From: Chloroflexota bacterium | GTDB lineage: Bacteria > Chloroflexota > Dehalococcoidia > SAR202 > GCA-002694895 | Assembly (NCBI GenBank): GCA_002715665.1 | Contig: PAZO01000008.1 | Coordinates: 1 to 26,266, forward strand | Direction: 5' to 3' | Length of the DNA stretch: 26,266 nt | In this document: piece after piece, positions 1 through 7,868 of the stretch | How positions within the stretch are numbered: the first letter of the stretch is position 1 | Layout of the letters: every line of letters starts with the position of its first letter | Notes under the pieces: model-generated | What the model was told of the DNA's origin: nothing | Database searches by the model: none | Seen by the model: only the letters and a program-made list of their open reading frames with translations | Translations under genes and position numbers: made by a program

Positions 1-79
1 AGTTGTTTCAGCCTCAGGTGCTTCTTCTGCAGTTGTTTCAGCCTCAGGTGCTTCTTCTGCAGTTGTTTCAGCCTCAGGT
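1..79. repeat. 30-bp direct tandem repeat inside the L9 tail
   Basis: Bases 1-30 and 31-60 are identical, and 61-79 repeat the first 19 bases, so about 2.6 copies of a 30-bp unit are visible and the array continues past the left edge. The unit is a multiple of three, so copy-number change would lengthen or shorten the PEAETTAEEA tail of L9 without shifting the frame. The copies are perfect at DNA level, which suggests recent expansion or homogenisation. There are no spacers, so this is not a CRISPR array. Confidence 0.95.
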
Positions 80-552
80 TTTGCTACTAGTTCGTTTGGA
101 TCTTGTTCAGGATCGTGAACAATTACTTTCAAATTTGTTGACATTTCGTCAGAAATTTCTATTAATACGTTATAGATTCCGTGTTCTTTGATAGATTCAG
201 TTAACTTAATGTATCTTTCTTCAATTTCAATACCCTTAGATTCTTTAAGAGCTCCACTTATAATATCATGCCCAACTGAACCATATAATTTACCTGTTTG
301 AGCTGAAAGCATAGGTATATTTATTGTGAGATCTTGGATGGACTCAAATATTTTTTTCAAATCTTCCATTTTGGCAATTCTTTCTTTCTCAGCAACTATT
401 TTAATTTTTTCGACCTGTTTCAAATTTTCATTATTTGCTAAAACAGCAATATTATATGGTATTAAATAATTACGAGCATAACCATTTTTCACTTCTTTGA
501 CTTCTCCGCCTAAAGCAACTCCAGGTACGTCTTTTAAAAATAAAACTTTCAT
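1..552 (-). CDS. rplI: 50S ribosomal protein L9, C-terminally extended (partial, runs off left edge)
   Basis: Translation of the minus strand from the ATG at 552-550 gives an L9 N-domain beginning MKVLFLKDVPGVALGGEVK, with the family signature around GYARNYLIPYNIAV (residues 24-37). A long charged helix and the C-terminal domain (GKLYGSVGHDII, near residue 90) follow. L9 binds 23S rRNA and helps maintain the reading frame. A normal L9 is about 150 residues and ends near ...VIVHDPE. Here 184 codons are present without a stop: after residue 150 an acidic tail begins and repeats the decapeptide PEAETTAEEA at least 2.6 times before the window ends. GGAG at 561-558 is a good ribosome binding site five bases before the ATG. 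The gene is divergent from rpsP and has its own extended -10 promoter. Identity is certain; the length of the tail is unknown. Confidence 0.96.
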   Translation of the reverse strand, partial: MKVLFLKDVPGVALGGEVKEVKNGYARNYLIPYNIAVLANNENLKQVEKIKIVAEKERIAKMEDLKKIFESIQDLTINIPMLSAQTGKLYGSVGHDIISGALKESKGIEIEERYIKLTESIKEHGIYNVLIEISDEMSTNLKVIVHDPEQDPNELVAKPEAETTAEEAPEAETTAEEAPEAETT

Positions 553-599
553 GATATCTCCAAAAATTAGGTATTCTTTTAATAAAATATAGAGAAGGG

Positions 600-608
600 A
601 TTATAACA
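600..608 (-). promoter_or_regulatory. Extended -10 promoter of rplI
   Basis: On the minus strand the sequence TGTTATAAT (608 to 600) is a perfect extended -10 element (TGn-TATAAT). The -35 region is poor, as often found with extended -10 promoters. Transcription would start near 593, giving a leader of about 40 bases with GGAG before the L9 start codon. Called from the motif alone. Confidence 0.6.
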
Positions 609-655
609 TAATATCAATATCAATGAATAATACTTAAAACACAGAATTAAACAAA

Positions 656-684
656 TTGACATATTTTCCACTTAGAATTAAAAT
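656..684 (+). promoter_or_regulatory. Sigma-70-type promoter of the rpsP operon
   Basis: TTGACA at 656-661 is a perfect -35 element. It is followed by exactly 17 bases and TAAAAT at 679-684 (five of six matches to the -10 consensus). The start would lie near 691, about 20 bases before the rpsP ATG. It is the best-formed promoter in the window and faces away from the rplI promoter in the same 160-base region. Confidence 0.8.
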
Positions 685-712
685 TCATTGGTTATATTAA
701 TAAAAAGAAGTA

Positions 713-955
713 ATGCTTAGAATAAGGTTATCAAGAACAGGAAGAAAAAATGCTCCTAGTTACAGAATAATAGTTGCTGATCAAAAAGCAGCTAGAGATG
801 GCGCACATGTGGATCGAATTGGCCACTACAATCCTACAACTGATCCAATGACTCTATCCATAGACTCCGAAAAAGCACAGAAGTGGTTAGCAAATGGCGC
901 TCAACCAACTATTAGGGTTACGAAACTTTTTAAAAAAGAGGGAATAATAAAATAA
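713..955 (+). CDS. rpsP: 30S ribosomal protein S16
   Basis: The 80-residue product begins MLRIRLSRTGRKNAPSYRI and carries the S16 hallmarks RIVVADxxxxRDG (here RIIVADQKAARDG), the stretch IGHYNPTTDP, and a C-terminal WLANGAQPTIRVTKL segment. S16 is an early assembly protein of the 30S subunit body. The length is normal for the family. AGAAG just before the ATG acts as ribosome binding site, and the TTGACA/TAAAAT promoter lies about 30 bases upstream. Its stop codon overlaps the khpA start (TAATG). It is the first gene of a plus-strand run reaching at least to rimM and probably further. Confidence 0.98.
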   Translation: MLRIRLSRTGRKNAPSYRIIVADQKAARDGAHVDRIGHYNPTTDPMTLSIDSEKAQKWLANGAQPTIRVTKLFKKEGIIK

Positions 956-1185
956 TGAAAGATTTACTTGAGTATATAGTAAAAGCTTTAGTTGAAAATC
1001 CTGATGAAGTCGAAATAACAGAAGAAGAAGAAGAAGAAGGGAAAATAGTCCTAAAACTTAAAGTTGCTGATGAAGATAAAGGCAGAATCATAGGTAAAAA
1101 AGGGAGAATTGCGGAATCATTGAGAGCAATTCTTAGAGTTAAGGCTGTAAAAACTGATACACATGTATATCTAGACATAATCTAG
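955..1185 (+). CDS. khpA: KhpA-type KH-domain RNA-binding protein
   Basis: This 76-residue protein has a type II KH fold signature with the GxxG loop in GRIIGKKGRIAESLRAIL (residues 43-60). It belongs to the YlqC/KhpA family, which is classically encoded between rpsP and rimM, exactly as here. KhpA partners with KhpB in several Gram-positive bacteria as an RNA chaperone that affects cell elongation and division; that role is family knowledge and was not seen here. An acidic run (EITEEEEEEG, residues 20-29) precedes the KH core. The ATG overlaps the rpsP stop by one base and AGAGGG upstream is a plausible ribosome binding site, so the two genes are translationally coupled. Confidence 0.93.
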   Translation: MKDLLEYIVKALVENPDEVEITEEEEEEGKIVLKLKVADEDKGRIIGKKGRIAESLRAILRVKAVKTDTHVYLDII

Positions 1186-1202
1186 AAACATAGTTTCGAG
1201 TC

Positions 1203-1715
1203 ATGGAAAATTCAAATAACTACCCAGAAGAAATTATAGTTGGTAGCGTCGTAGGTGTCCGTGGAGTAAAAGGCGAATTAAAAGTACGTCCCGAAACAGA
1301 TAATCCAAAAAGATTCAAACAAAATTCAGAAATTTGGCTAGACGGTGTAAAGTACGTCATTGAAAAATCTGAATATAATCAAAAAAAAAACTTGATTTAC
1401 ATAAACATTGGATTAAATACACGGAATTCCGCTGAACTCAAAATAGGCAAACTTATAAAAATTCCCTTATCAATGTTACCCGATTTAGATAAAGGGAGTT
1501 ATTATCATTTCCAAATCATTGGGTTAAAAGCAGTAGATGAAATGAATAATAAAATAGGTAAAGTAGTTGATATATTACCTAATCAAAACAATGATAATTA
1601 TGTAATTAAAGATAATCAAAAAAAAGAAATTATTATTCCATCTAAATCTGAATGGATTAAAAAAATAGACATATGCAATAATATAATTGTAATCAGATTA
1701 CCAGAATACATTTAA
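1203..1715 (+). CDS. rimM: 16S rRNA processing / 30S maturation factor RimM
   Basis: The 170-residue product has the RimM N-domain (IIVGSVVGVRGVKGELKV, residues 11-28, then the PETDNPKRF element) and a C-terminal PRC-barrel domain from about residue 97 (GSYYHFQIIGLKA onward). RimM binds S19 and helps mature the 3' domain of the 30S subunit. Length is normal. It lies 17 bases downstream of khpA, completing the conserved rpsP-khpA-rimM trio. In many bacteria trmD and rplS come next; here they are about 6 kb away on the opposite strand. Confidence 0.95.
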   Translation: MENSNNYPEEIIVGSVVGVRGVKGELKVRPETDNPKRFKQNSEIWLDGVKYVIEKSEYNQKKNLIYINIGLNTRNSAELKIGKLIKIPLSMLPDLDKGSYYHFQIIGLKAVDEMNNKIGKVVDILPNQNNDNYVIKDNQKKEIIIPSKSEWIKKIDICNNIIVIRLPEYI

Positions 1716-1728
1716 TTGGAGAAAAATT

Positions 1729-2490
1729 ATGGCAGGGCATTCTAAATGGGCAAACATAAAACACAGAAAAGGAAGAGTAGACGCATCTCGTGCAAAGTTG
1801 TTTACTAAGTTATCACGTGAAATTATCGTAGCAGCTAAAGAAGGAGGTCCTGACACATCTCAAAATCCAAGATTAAGAATGGCCGTACAAAAAGCCAAAG
1901 ATGGCAATATGCCAAACGACAGAATCAACAGAAATATTGAAAAAGCCACAGGTAAAGGTAAAGATGCTGAACAAATTTTTGAATCTCAATATGAGGGTTA
2001 CGGCCCGGATGGAACAGGATTCATAATTAATACGTTAACTGAAAATAAAAATAGAACTATTTCTGCATTACGATCAACATTTACTAAATCAGGTGGAAAC
2101 CTTGCCGAATCTGGAGCAGTTTCTTGGCAATTTGAAGAAAAAGGTTTAATTCTTTTAGACACTAATAATACTGATCAAGAAAACTTAGCTCTTGATGCCA
2201 TTGACCTTGGTGCAGAAGATGTAAATATATCTGAATCAACCCTTGAAGTGATATCTTCTATTTCTCAACTAGAAAATTTAAAAATCAATCTTGAACAAAA
2301 GGGTTATGCTATAAACTCATTTGAAATCGCAATGATACCAAAATCATCCATTCTGCTAGATCATCAAAAATCAGTGAAAATACTCAAACTTTTAGATGTC
2401 CTAAACGATTTAGATGATGTCCAAAAAGTATTTACTAATGCTGACTTTGAAGAAAGTGCATTAAATGAGTATGCCGAATCAATATCTTGA
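1729..2490 (+). CDS. yebC: YebC/PmpR/TACO1-family protein
   Basis: The product (253 residues, normal length) opens with the family signature MAGHSKWANIKHRKGRVDA and continues with KLFTKLSREIIVAAKEGG and the NMPNDRINRNIEKATG block. Members act as DNA-binding regulators or, as later work on this family indicates, as ribosome-associated factors that relieve stalling at proline-rich stretches. A GGAG ribosome binding site lies eight bases before the ATG. In many bacteria yebC is followed by ruvC, ruvA and ruvB; here it is followed by a RusA-like gene and ruvA. Its 3' end may overlap the start of the RusA-like gene. Confidence 0.97.
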   Translation: MAGHSKWANIKHRKGRVDASRAKLFTKLSREIIVAAKEGGPDTSQNPRLRMAVQKAKDGNMPNDRINRNIEKATGKGKDAEQIFESQYEGYGPDGTGFIINTLTENKNRTISALRSTFTKSGGNLAESGAVSWQFEEKGLILLDTNNTDQENLALDAIDLGAEDVNISESTLEVISSISQLENLKINLEQKGYAINSFEIAMIPKSSILLDHQKSVKILKLLDVLNDLDDVQKVFTNADFEESALNEYAESIS

Positions 2491-2491
2491 T

Positions 2492-2881
2492 ATGAGTAAT
2501 AAAATTTTAAACAACAAAATAACAATAGAAATGGATGGAGTACCTCCTCCTGAAATAAGAGGTAATTCAAGATCGCATTATAAAATAACAAGGCATATCA
2601 ATCGAAAGAGAAGAGAAGCCGCTAAATATTTAGCTATGGATACAATTCATGAAACAGGGATTCAAAGCTTAAAGCCTCGTGTTATAGTACATTACCATTT
2701 CTATAATACAAGAGAAATTGATTTAGACAATTTGATAATAGGTATGAAATCTTCTCTAGATGGGATTGTTGATTCCGGTTTAATAGAAGATGACGCTCCA
2801 TCTAAAGTTAAATTAGAAGCAGAGTTTTCATTGTGCAAAAAAAATGAAAAAAAAACATTAATCACAGTATCTGAAATATGA
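2492..2881 (+). CDS. RusA-family Holliday junction resolvase-like protein, in the ruvC position
   Basis: The 129-residue product (from the ATG at 2492) matches the RusA fold: an N-terminal strand with a PPP turn (ITIEMDGVPPPEIRGNSR), a basic stretch, then the acidic motif DLDNLIIGMKSSLDGIVD (residues 77-94) and a downstream DD pair (100-101). In E. coli RusA the catalytic residues are Asp70, Asp72 and Asp91 with Lys76. The three acidic positions are present here; the lysine sits seven residues after the second Asp rather than four, which by eye is typical of a phage/bacterial subgroup. RusA cuts four-way junctions as a dimer. An in-frame ATG at 2465 would add nine residues and overlap yebC; 2492 fits the usual RusA N-terminus better. 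The TGA overlaps the ruvA ATG (ATGA), so the two are translationally coupled. Confidence 0.85.
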   Translation: MSNKILNNKITIEMDGVPPPEIRGNSRSHYKITRHINRKRREAAKYLAMDTIHETGIQSLKPRVIVHYHFYNTREIDLDNLIIGMKSSLDGIVDSGLIEDDAPSKVKLEAEFSLCKKNEKKTLITVSEI

Positions 2882-3474
2882 TTGAATCACTAACAGGCAA
2901 AATAGTAAAAATAGAAAATAATGAATTGGTTCTACAAATAGGACCTATTAACTTGTTAATACTTGTTCCTGCGTCCGAAAAGTATCTTGAATTAAACGAA
3001 GGTAAAGAGTTAACAATTAAAACAATTCTTGACGTAAAAGAAGATAGTTTAAATTTAATAGGATTTTTAGATGAGAATGAAAGAAAATTATTCCAAAAAT
3101 TAATTTCAGTTAAAGGTGTGGGGTCTAAGGTTGCAATTACGATTCTTTCATCCATAACTATAGGGGACATTATTGAATCCGTGAGTAGTAATAATCACAA
3201 TATAATCAAACAAGTACCTGGTATAGGAGATAAAACTGCAAAATTAATACTCATTCAACTTCAGGGTCAATTAGATAATATTAGTATGAAAAATACCAGT
3301 GTAGATTTAGATGTCCAACTAGAAGCAACTAAAGCAGTAGAAGCTCTAGGTTATCAAAACGAAGAAATAAGGAAGATAATTAACTCTCTCAATAACTCTA
3401 ACTTACAAAATTTAGATACTGAAAGTTTAATCCGAATTATAATCGAAAAAATATCTCTTCAAAATCAATCTTAA
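2878..3474 (+). CDS. ruvA: Holliday junction branch migration protein RuvA
   Basis: The product is 198 residues, normal for RuvA. It has the N-terminal OB-fold (MIESLTGKIVKIENNELVL), then two helix-hairpin-helix motifs, VKGVGSKVAITIL (residues 78-90) and VPGIGDKTAKLIL (about 113-125), and a C-terminal domain that in the family contacts RuvB. RuvA tetramers grip the four-way junction while the RuvB motor drives migration. The start overlaps the stop of the RusA-like gene by four bases. ruvB, often next door, does not follow; an HtrA lipoprotein gene does, so ruvB must lie elsewhere if present. Confidence 0.96.
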   Translation: MIESLTGKIVKIENNELVLQIGPINLLILVPASEKYLELNEGKELTIKTILDVKEDSLNLIGFLDENERKLFQKLISVKGVGSKVAITILSSITIGDIIESVSSNNHNIIKQVPGIGDKTAKLILIQLQGQLDNISMKNTSVDLDVQLEATKAVEALGYQNEEIRKIINSLNNSNLQNLDTESLIRIIIEKISLQNQS

Positions 3475-3533
3475 ATATTTCTTAATATTAAAAAATTATA
3501 ATAATTTCCACATACTTAAATAGGATAAATGAT

Positions 3534-4688
3534 ATGAAAAAAGTTTTAACATTGATAACAGTCAGTTTACTAATTTCCTGTGCTACAGACACAGAAACAA
3601 AAACAAACAAAACTGACATTTCTACTCTTAATTCTGAAACTGCGCAATCCTCAACAACTGAAGTTTCCAATATTTCTATCCTTAAAGCAAGAGAAGAACA
3701 TTTAAGTAATTTGTACGATTCATCACTAGATTCTATAGTTCATATTAAAGTGATTCAAACTATTCCTTCTCGAGGATTTTTTATGCAAAATCAATCAAGA
3801 AGATCAAACGGATCCGGATTCGTTTGGGATGAAATTGGGCATATAATAACTAATTATCATGTTGTAGCAAATGTTGATAACGTAGAAGTACAATTTTCTG
3901 ATGGTTCTGAATTCCTTGCAAAAGTAGTTGGTTTAGATCCTAACTCTGATCTGGCAGTTATTAAAATTGATACAAAAGATAGAGAATTTAAACCGCTTAA
4001 TATTGGAAATTCCAATAAAGTTGATGTAGGAAATTTGACTTTAGCTATCGGTAGCCCTTTCGGCCAAGAATTTAGTATGACTAGCGGTATTGTGAGTGCT
4101 GTTAAAAGAACCGTTCCAAGCCAAAACTCAACATTTACAATTCCTAATGTCATACAAACCGACGCAGCGATTAATCCAGGTAACTCGGGTGGCCCTTTAT
4201 TAAATATTGATGGTAGTGTGATTGGAATTAATTCACAAATCATAACTCAGGGTGGAATTAATGCAGGAATAGGGTTTGCTGTTCCAATAAACACTGCAAA
4301 AGCAATAGTGCCAACTCTAATTAAAGGTGAAAAATTTCTGTATCCATGGATTGGAATTTCAGGAATGAGTCTATCCAAAAACCATAAAAAAGCATTAAAT
4401 CTATCCGAAGATATAAACGGAGTAATGATAGTTGATATTGCTATAGATGGGGCTGCAGAAAAAAGTAATCTTAAAGGTTATCAGGAAACCGTGTCTGATG
4501 ATTATAATTCTTATCCTAGTGGAGGAGATATTATTATGAGCATCAACGAAGTACCTATTACGTCAATGAATGAATTGAGTTCTGTACTATTCGAAAACCA
4601 CTCTCCTGGTGAAATAATAGTCTTAGATATTATAAGAGATACTGAAAATATTACAGTTGAATTAGAACTACAACCTAGACCCCAGTAA
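3534..4688 (+). CDS. HtrA/DegP-family serine protease, predicted lipoprotein with one PDZ domain
   Basis: The 384-residue product starts with a short lipoprotein signal (MKKVLTLITVSLLISC), placing the lipid-bearing cysteine at residue 16, followed by a Ser/Thr-rich linker to about residue 50. The trypsin-like domain has the full triad: His109 (TNYHVVANVD), Asp139 (DPNSDLAVIKI) and Ser218 (NPGNSGGPLLN). A single PDZ domain spans about 275-380. It should degrade or refold damaged proteins on the outer face of the membrane. Many HtrA proteins of monoderm bacteria are anchored by a transmembrane helix; here the anchor appears to be a lipid. It starts 59 bases after ruvA with AGGA upstream of the ATG. 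The DegP/DegQ/HtrA subfamily cannot be assigned by eye. Confidence 0.93.
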   Translation: MKKVLTLITVSLLISCATDTETKTNKTDISTLNSETAQSSTTEVSNISILKAREEHLSNLYDSSLDSIVHIKVIQTIPSRGFFMQNQSRRSNGSGFVWDEIGHIITNYHVVANVDNVEVQFSDGSEFLAKVVGLDPNSDLAVIKIDTKDREFKPLNIGNSNKVDVGNLTLAIGSPFGQEFSMTSGIVSAVKRTVPSQNSTFTIPNVIQTDAAINPGNSGGPLLNIDGSVIGINSQIITQGGINAGIGFAVPINTAKAIVPTLIKGEKFLYPWIGISGMSLSKNHKKALNLSEDINGVMIVDIAIDGAAEKSNLKGYQETVSDDYNSYPSGGDIIMSINEVPITSMNELSSVLFENHSPGEIIVLDIIRDTENITVELELQPRPQ

Positions 4689-4710
4689 ATTTTTATATAT
4701 AATTTAAAAC

Positions 4711-6687
4711 ATGAATAAATTTGATGTTATAGAAAAATACACTCCTAAAGGGGATCAACCTAAAGCTATAAACAAACTATCTCAAAGTATTTTAGATGGG
4801 AATAAAAGGCAAACTTTATTAGGAGTAACTGGAAGTGGTAAAACATTTACAATGGCAAGCATTGTCGAAGAAGTTCAAAAACCTGCTCTTGTACTTGCTC
4901 ATAACAAAACTTTAGCTGCTCAATTGGCTATGGAATTTAAGGAATATTTCCCTGAAAATTCAATTGAATATTTTGTAAGCTATTATGATTACTATCAACC
5001 TGAAGCTTATTTACCTTCCAGAGATCTGCTAATTGAAAAGGAAGCCACAATTAACGATGAAATAGATAAGCTTAGACAATCTGCAACAAAATCTTTACTC
5101 ACCAAAAAAGATGTTTTAGTTGTTGCATCGGTATCAGCAATTTACGGACTTGGCGATCCTTCTGAATACATAAATTTCATATTCGAAGTAAAAACAGACG
5201 AAATTTTAACTATGAAAACTCTTATTAATAATCTCATAGGTATGCAATACGAAAGAAATGAATATGAATTCACACGAGGAAATTTTAGAGTCAGGGGTGA
5301 TTCTTTAGAAATAATATTAGCCTACGAAAATGATGCTATAAGATTTGAATTTTGGGGTGACTCCGTCGAAAAAATTATAAAATTCAATAAAATCACAGGC
5401 GAAATACTTGAAGAACTTCAATCAATATCTATATATCCTGCAAGTCATTTTGTTACCAAAGAAGAAAAATTAAGATCTGCTATGAAAAGAATAGAAACAG
5501 AATTAAAAGAAGAATTAGACAAACTTGAAAATGAAGGAAAGCTCATAGAACATAATCGTCTCAAAACTAGAACTTTATATGACCTTGAAATGATGGAATT
5601 AAATGGGTACTGTTCGGGAATTGAAAATTATTCAAGGCATCTTGACCACAGATCTGAAGGTTCCAGGCCGTATACATTGCTGGACTATTTTAAAGATGAT
5701 TTTTTGATCTTTATTGATGAGTCACATATTACCATCCCTCAAATGAGGGGAATGTACAAAGGCGACAGATCAAGAAAAGAGACTTTAGTGCAACATGGAT
5801 TTAGATTACCATCCGCAAAAGATAATAGACCTTTAACATATGAAGAATTTAATGAAATAGCAAATCAAATTATATATGTATCTGCAACACCAAATGACTA
5901 TGAGTTGAGTGAAAGTGCAAATATTGTAGAACAAATTATCAGGCCAACCGGGCTCTTGGATCCTGTAATTGAAATAAAACCAACAAAAGACCAAATTGAT
6001 AGTTTAATTCAAGAAATAGAAAAACGCATAGAAAAATCAGAGCGTACATTAGTTACAACATTAACAAAAAAAATGGCAGAAGAACTGTCAGACTTTTTGG
6101 AAAGCGCCAACATTAAAACCCACTATTTACATTCCGAAATTGACACACTCGATAGAAGTAAAATTTTAACTGACTTCAGAAATGGAACTTATGATGTTAT
6201 AGTTGGAATAAATCTACTTAGAGAAGGATTGGATCTTCCCGAAGTCAGTTTGGTTGCTATATTAGACGCTGACAAGGAAGGTTATTTGAGATCATCATCA
6301 TCACTAATTCAAACAATAGGAAGAGCGGCAAGAAATGTTTCGGGAAAAGTAATAATGTTTGCAGACAAAATAACAAAATCAATGGATAAAGCAATTAACG
6401 AAACAAATAGAAGAAGAGATATCCAAAAACAATATAATTCAAAAAATAATATTACTCCAAAATCTATTGTTAAAGATATCAGAGACATAAATGAAAGGAT
6501 TTCTAAAGATGTATCAATAAATAAAAATACTTTGAATTTAGGAGAATTAGATTCAGAAGACGAAATAGCAGATAATTTAAGTATTGCCGAATTAGAATCT
6601 AAAATGTACGACTTTGCAGACAAACTAGAATTTGAAAAAGCTGCAAAAATAAGAGATTTTATTGATAAAATTAATAAGAAAATTTAA
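4711..6687 (+). CDS. uvrB: Excinuclease ABC subunit UvrB
   Basis: The 658-residue product has the Walker A motif GVTGSGKT (residues 38-45), the beta-hairpin region rich in tyrosines ([17 protein letters not shown]) that clamps damaged DNA, the Walker B box DESH (336-339), the helicase motif [19 protein letters not shown] near the C-terminal helicase lobe, and a C-terminal UVR domain (about 620-655) that binds UvrC. UvrB verifies the lesion in nucleotide excision repair together with UvrA and UvrC, neither of which is here. Length is usual for the family. No clear Shine-Dalgarno sequence precedes the ATG, which is 22 bases after the htrA stop. Confidence 0.98.
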   Translation: MNKFDVIEKYTPKGDQPKAINKLSQSILDGNKRQTLLGVTGSGKTFTMASIVEEVQKPALVLAHNKTLAAQLAMEFKEYFPENSIEYFVSYYDYYQPEAYLPSRDLLIEKEATINDEIDKLRQSATKSLLTKKDVLVVASVSAIYGLGDPSEYINFIFEVKTDEILTMKTLINNLIGMQYERNEYEFTRGNFRVRGDSLEIILAYENDAIRFEFWGDSVEKIIKFNKITGEILEELQSISIYPASHFVTKEEKLRSAMKRIETELKEELDKLENEGKLIEHNRLKTRTLYDLEMMELNGYCSGIENYSRHLDHRSEGSRPYTLLDYFKDDFLIFIDESHITIPQMRGMYKGDRSRKETLVQHGFRLPSAKDNRPLTYEEFNEIANQIIYVSATPNDYELSESANIVEQIIRPTGLLDPVIEIKPTKDQIDSLIQEIEKRIEKSERTLVTTLTKKMAEELSDFLESANIKTHYLHSEIDTLDRSKILTDFRNGTYDVIVGINLLREGLDLPEVSLVAILDADKEGYLRSSSSLIQTIGRAARNVSGKVIMFADKITKSMDKAINETNRRRDIQKQYNSKNNITPKSIVKDIRDINERISKDVSINKNTLNLGELDSEDEIADNLSIAELESKMYDFADKLEFEKAAKIRDFIDKINKKI

Positions 6688-6733
6688 TAAAATTGTAATA
6701 CAATATAATTTTAAACAATTAATATATAAAAAT

Positions 6734-7048
6734 ATGAGCACTTCAAATCTACTAAATGAAGAAATTATTTATGAAGCCTTAAAAGATGTCTATGACCCTG
6801 AAATTCCTGTAAACATAGTTGATTTAGGACTAGTTTATGGTGTGGAAATCAAAGATAACGATGTCAAGGTAAATATGACACTGACTTTTGCAGGCTGTGG
6901 TATGGGACCTTACATTGCTCAACAAGCGGAATGGAGAATTGCTGAAATAGAAGAAGTAGATGATGTTGAAGTTGATCTTATTTTTGAACCACCATGGAAT
7001 CCTGATATGATAAGCGAAGATGGTAAAAAAGAGTTAGGGATAGACTAA
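6734..7048 (+). CDS. MIP18/SufT-like (DUF59) Fe-S cluster assembly protein
   Basis: The 104-residue product carries the MIP18 signature DPEIPVNIVDLGLVYGVEI (residues 21-39) and the cysteine loop TFAGCGMGPYIA (Cys55), ending with EPPWNPDMIS, as in SufT-type proteins. These small proteins help mature Fe-S proteins. I placed the start at 6734 because the alternative ATG at 6662 would add 24 residues overlapping uvrB without resembling the family. It lies five bases before the Mrp-like gene. In many bacteria the same domain is fused to the N-terminus of Mrp, so the adjacency supports a joint role in Fe-S delivery. Confidence 0.9.
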   Translation: MSTSNLLNEEIIYEALKDVYDPEIPVNIVDLGLVYGVEIKDNDVKVNMTLTFAGCGMGPYIAQQAEWRIAEIEEVDDVEVDLIFEPPWNPDMISEDGKKELGID

Positions 7049-7053
7049 AATTA

Positions 7054-7863
7054 ATGAATCCTACAAACAAACCTGACATTAATCAAGCCCGTTCAAAAAT
7101 ACAGCAGCTTAAGAACCAATTTGAGCAAAGAAAACAATTAGCAAATTCACTTGAACCGATCAAAACTAAAATTGGTGTATATAGCGGAAAGGGTGGTGTA
7201 GGAAAAACTTCAGTTACAGTTAATTTAGCTTTGTCTTTAACAAAAATGGGATATAATCCTGGTATTTTTGACGTAGATATAGACTGTCCAAATATTACAA
7301 AAGCTTTAGGTGTAACAAACAAACCTCAAGTTGATGACCAAAATCGGATGATACCTCCAGAGCTTCATGGCGTGAAAGTTATGTCTATGGGATTTTTTCA
7401 AAAAAACGAAGATGAAGCAATAATCTTTAGAGGCCCGATGATTCATAATGCTATTAATCAGTTACTTTCTGGAACAAACTGGTCAGGCATAGATGTATTA
7501 CTTGTAGATCTTCCTCCAGGAACATCTGATGCTCCGTTAACTGTTATGCAAACACTTGATCTAGATGGATTTGTTATTGTTACAACTCCTCAAGAATTGG
7601 CTAAACTAGATGCTATCAGATCTATAAATATGATAAAAAAATTAAATCACAATATCTATGGAGTAGTTGAAAACTTCTCAGGAGAGTATTTCGGCAAGGG
7701 CGCTGGAAAAGAAATATCTAAGAATCATGATATTGATTTTCTTGGAAGCATTGAAATGCGTAGAAGTTACAGTGATCCTCAAAAAATTGCATACTTAGAA
7801 GATATGGAAGCCAACAACGAATATAATCAAGTAGCGAATAAATTAATACAAAAATTAGACTAA
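7054..7863 (+). CDS. Mrp/ApbC-like P-loop ATPase lacking the CxxC pair
   Basis: The 269-residue product is a deviant Walker A ATPase of the Mrp/Nbp35 family: SGKGGVGKTS at 44-53, DVDIDCPNI (73-81), LVDLPPGTSD (150-159) and the late family block GVVEN (203-207). In Mrp and ApbC proteins that last block runs into a CPxC pair that bridges a transferable [4Fe-4S] cluster between two subunits. Here the segment is shortened to FSGEYFGKGAGKE and the whole protein has a single cysteine (Cys78, in the nucleotide-binding half). It may be a regulatory ATPase or use ligands from its MIP18-like neighbour; this is inference. A 40-residue charged, probably coiled N-terminus precedes the ATPase core. It ends five bases before the convergent rplS stop codon. 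Confidence 0.9.
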   Translation: MNPTNKPDINQARSKIQQLKNQFEQRKQLANSLEPIKTKIGVYSGKGGVGKTSVTVNLALSLTKMGYNPGIFDVDIDCPNITKALGVTNKPQVDDQNRMIPPELHGVKVMSMGFFQKNEDEAIIFRGPMIHNAINQLLSGTNWSGIDVLLVDLPPGTSDAPLTVMQTLDLDGFVIVTTPQELAKLDAIRSINMIKKLNHNIYGVVENFSGEYFGKGAGKEISKNHDIDFLGSIEMRRSYSDPQKIAYLEDMEANNEYNQVANKLIQKLD

Positions 7864-7868
7864 TGTTA

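Noticed and set aside
1..79. Short direct repeats that could suggest a CRISPR array
   Set aside because: The 30-bp copies are contiguous, have no spacers, and encode an in-frame peptide repeat in L9.
3..191. Plus-strand reading frame with a repeated Leu/Gln/Pro peptide
   Set aside because: It is the antisense of the tandem repeat in the L9 tail; the L9 frame on the minus strand is unmistakable.
6662..6733. Longer start for the MIP18-like protein
   Set aside because: It would overlap the end of uvrB, and the added residues have no family resemblance; the ATG at 6734 opens directly before the conserved domain.
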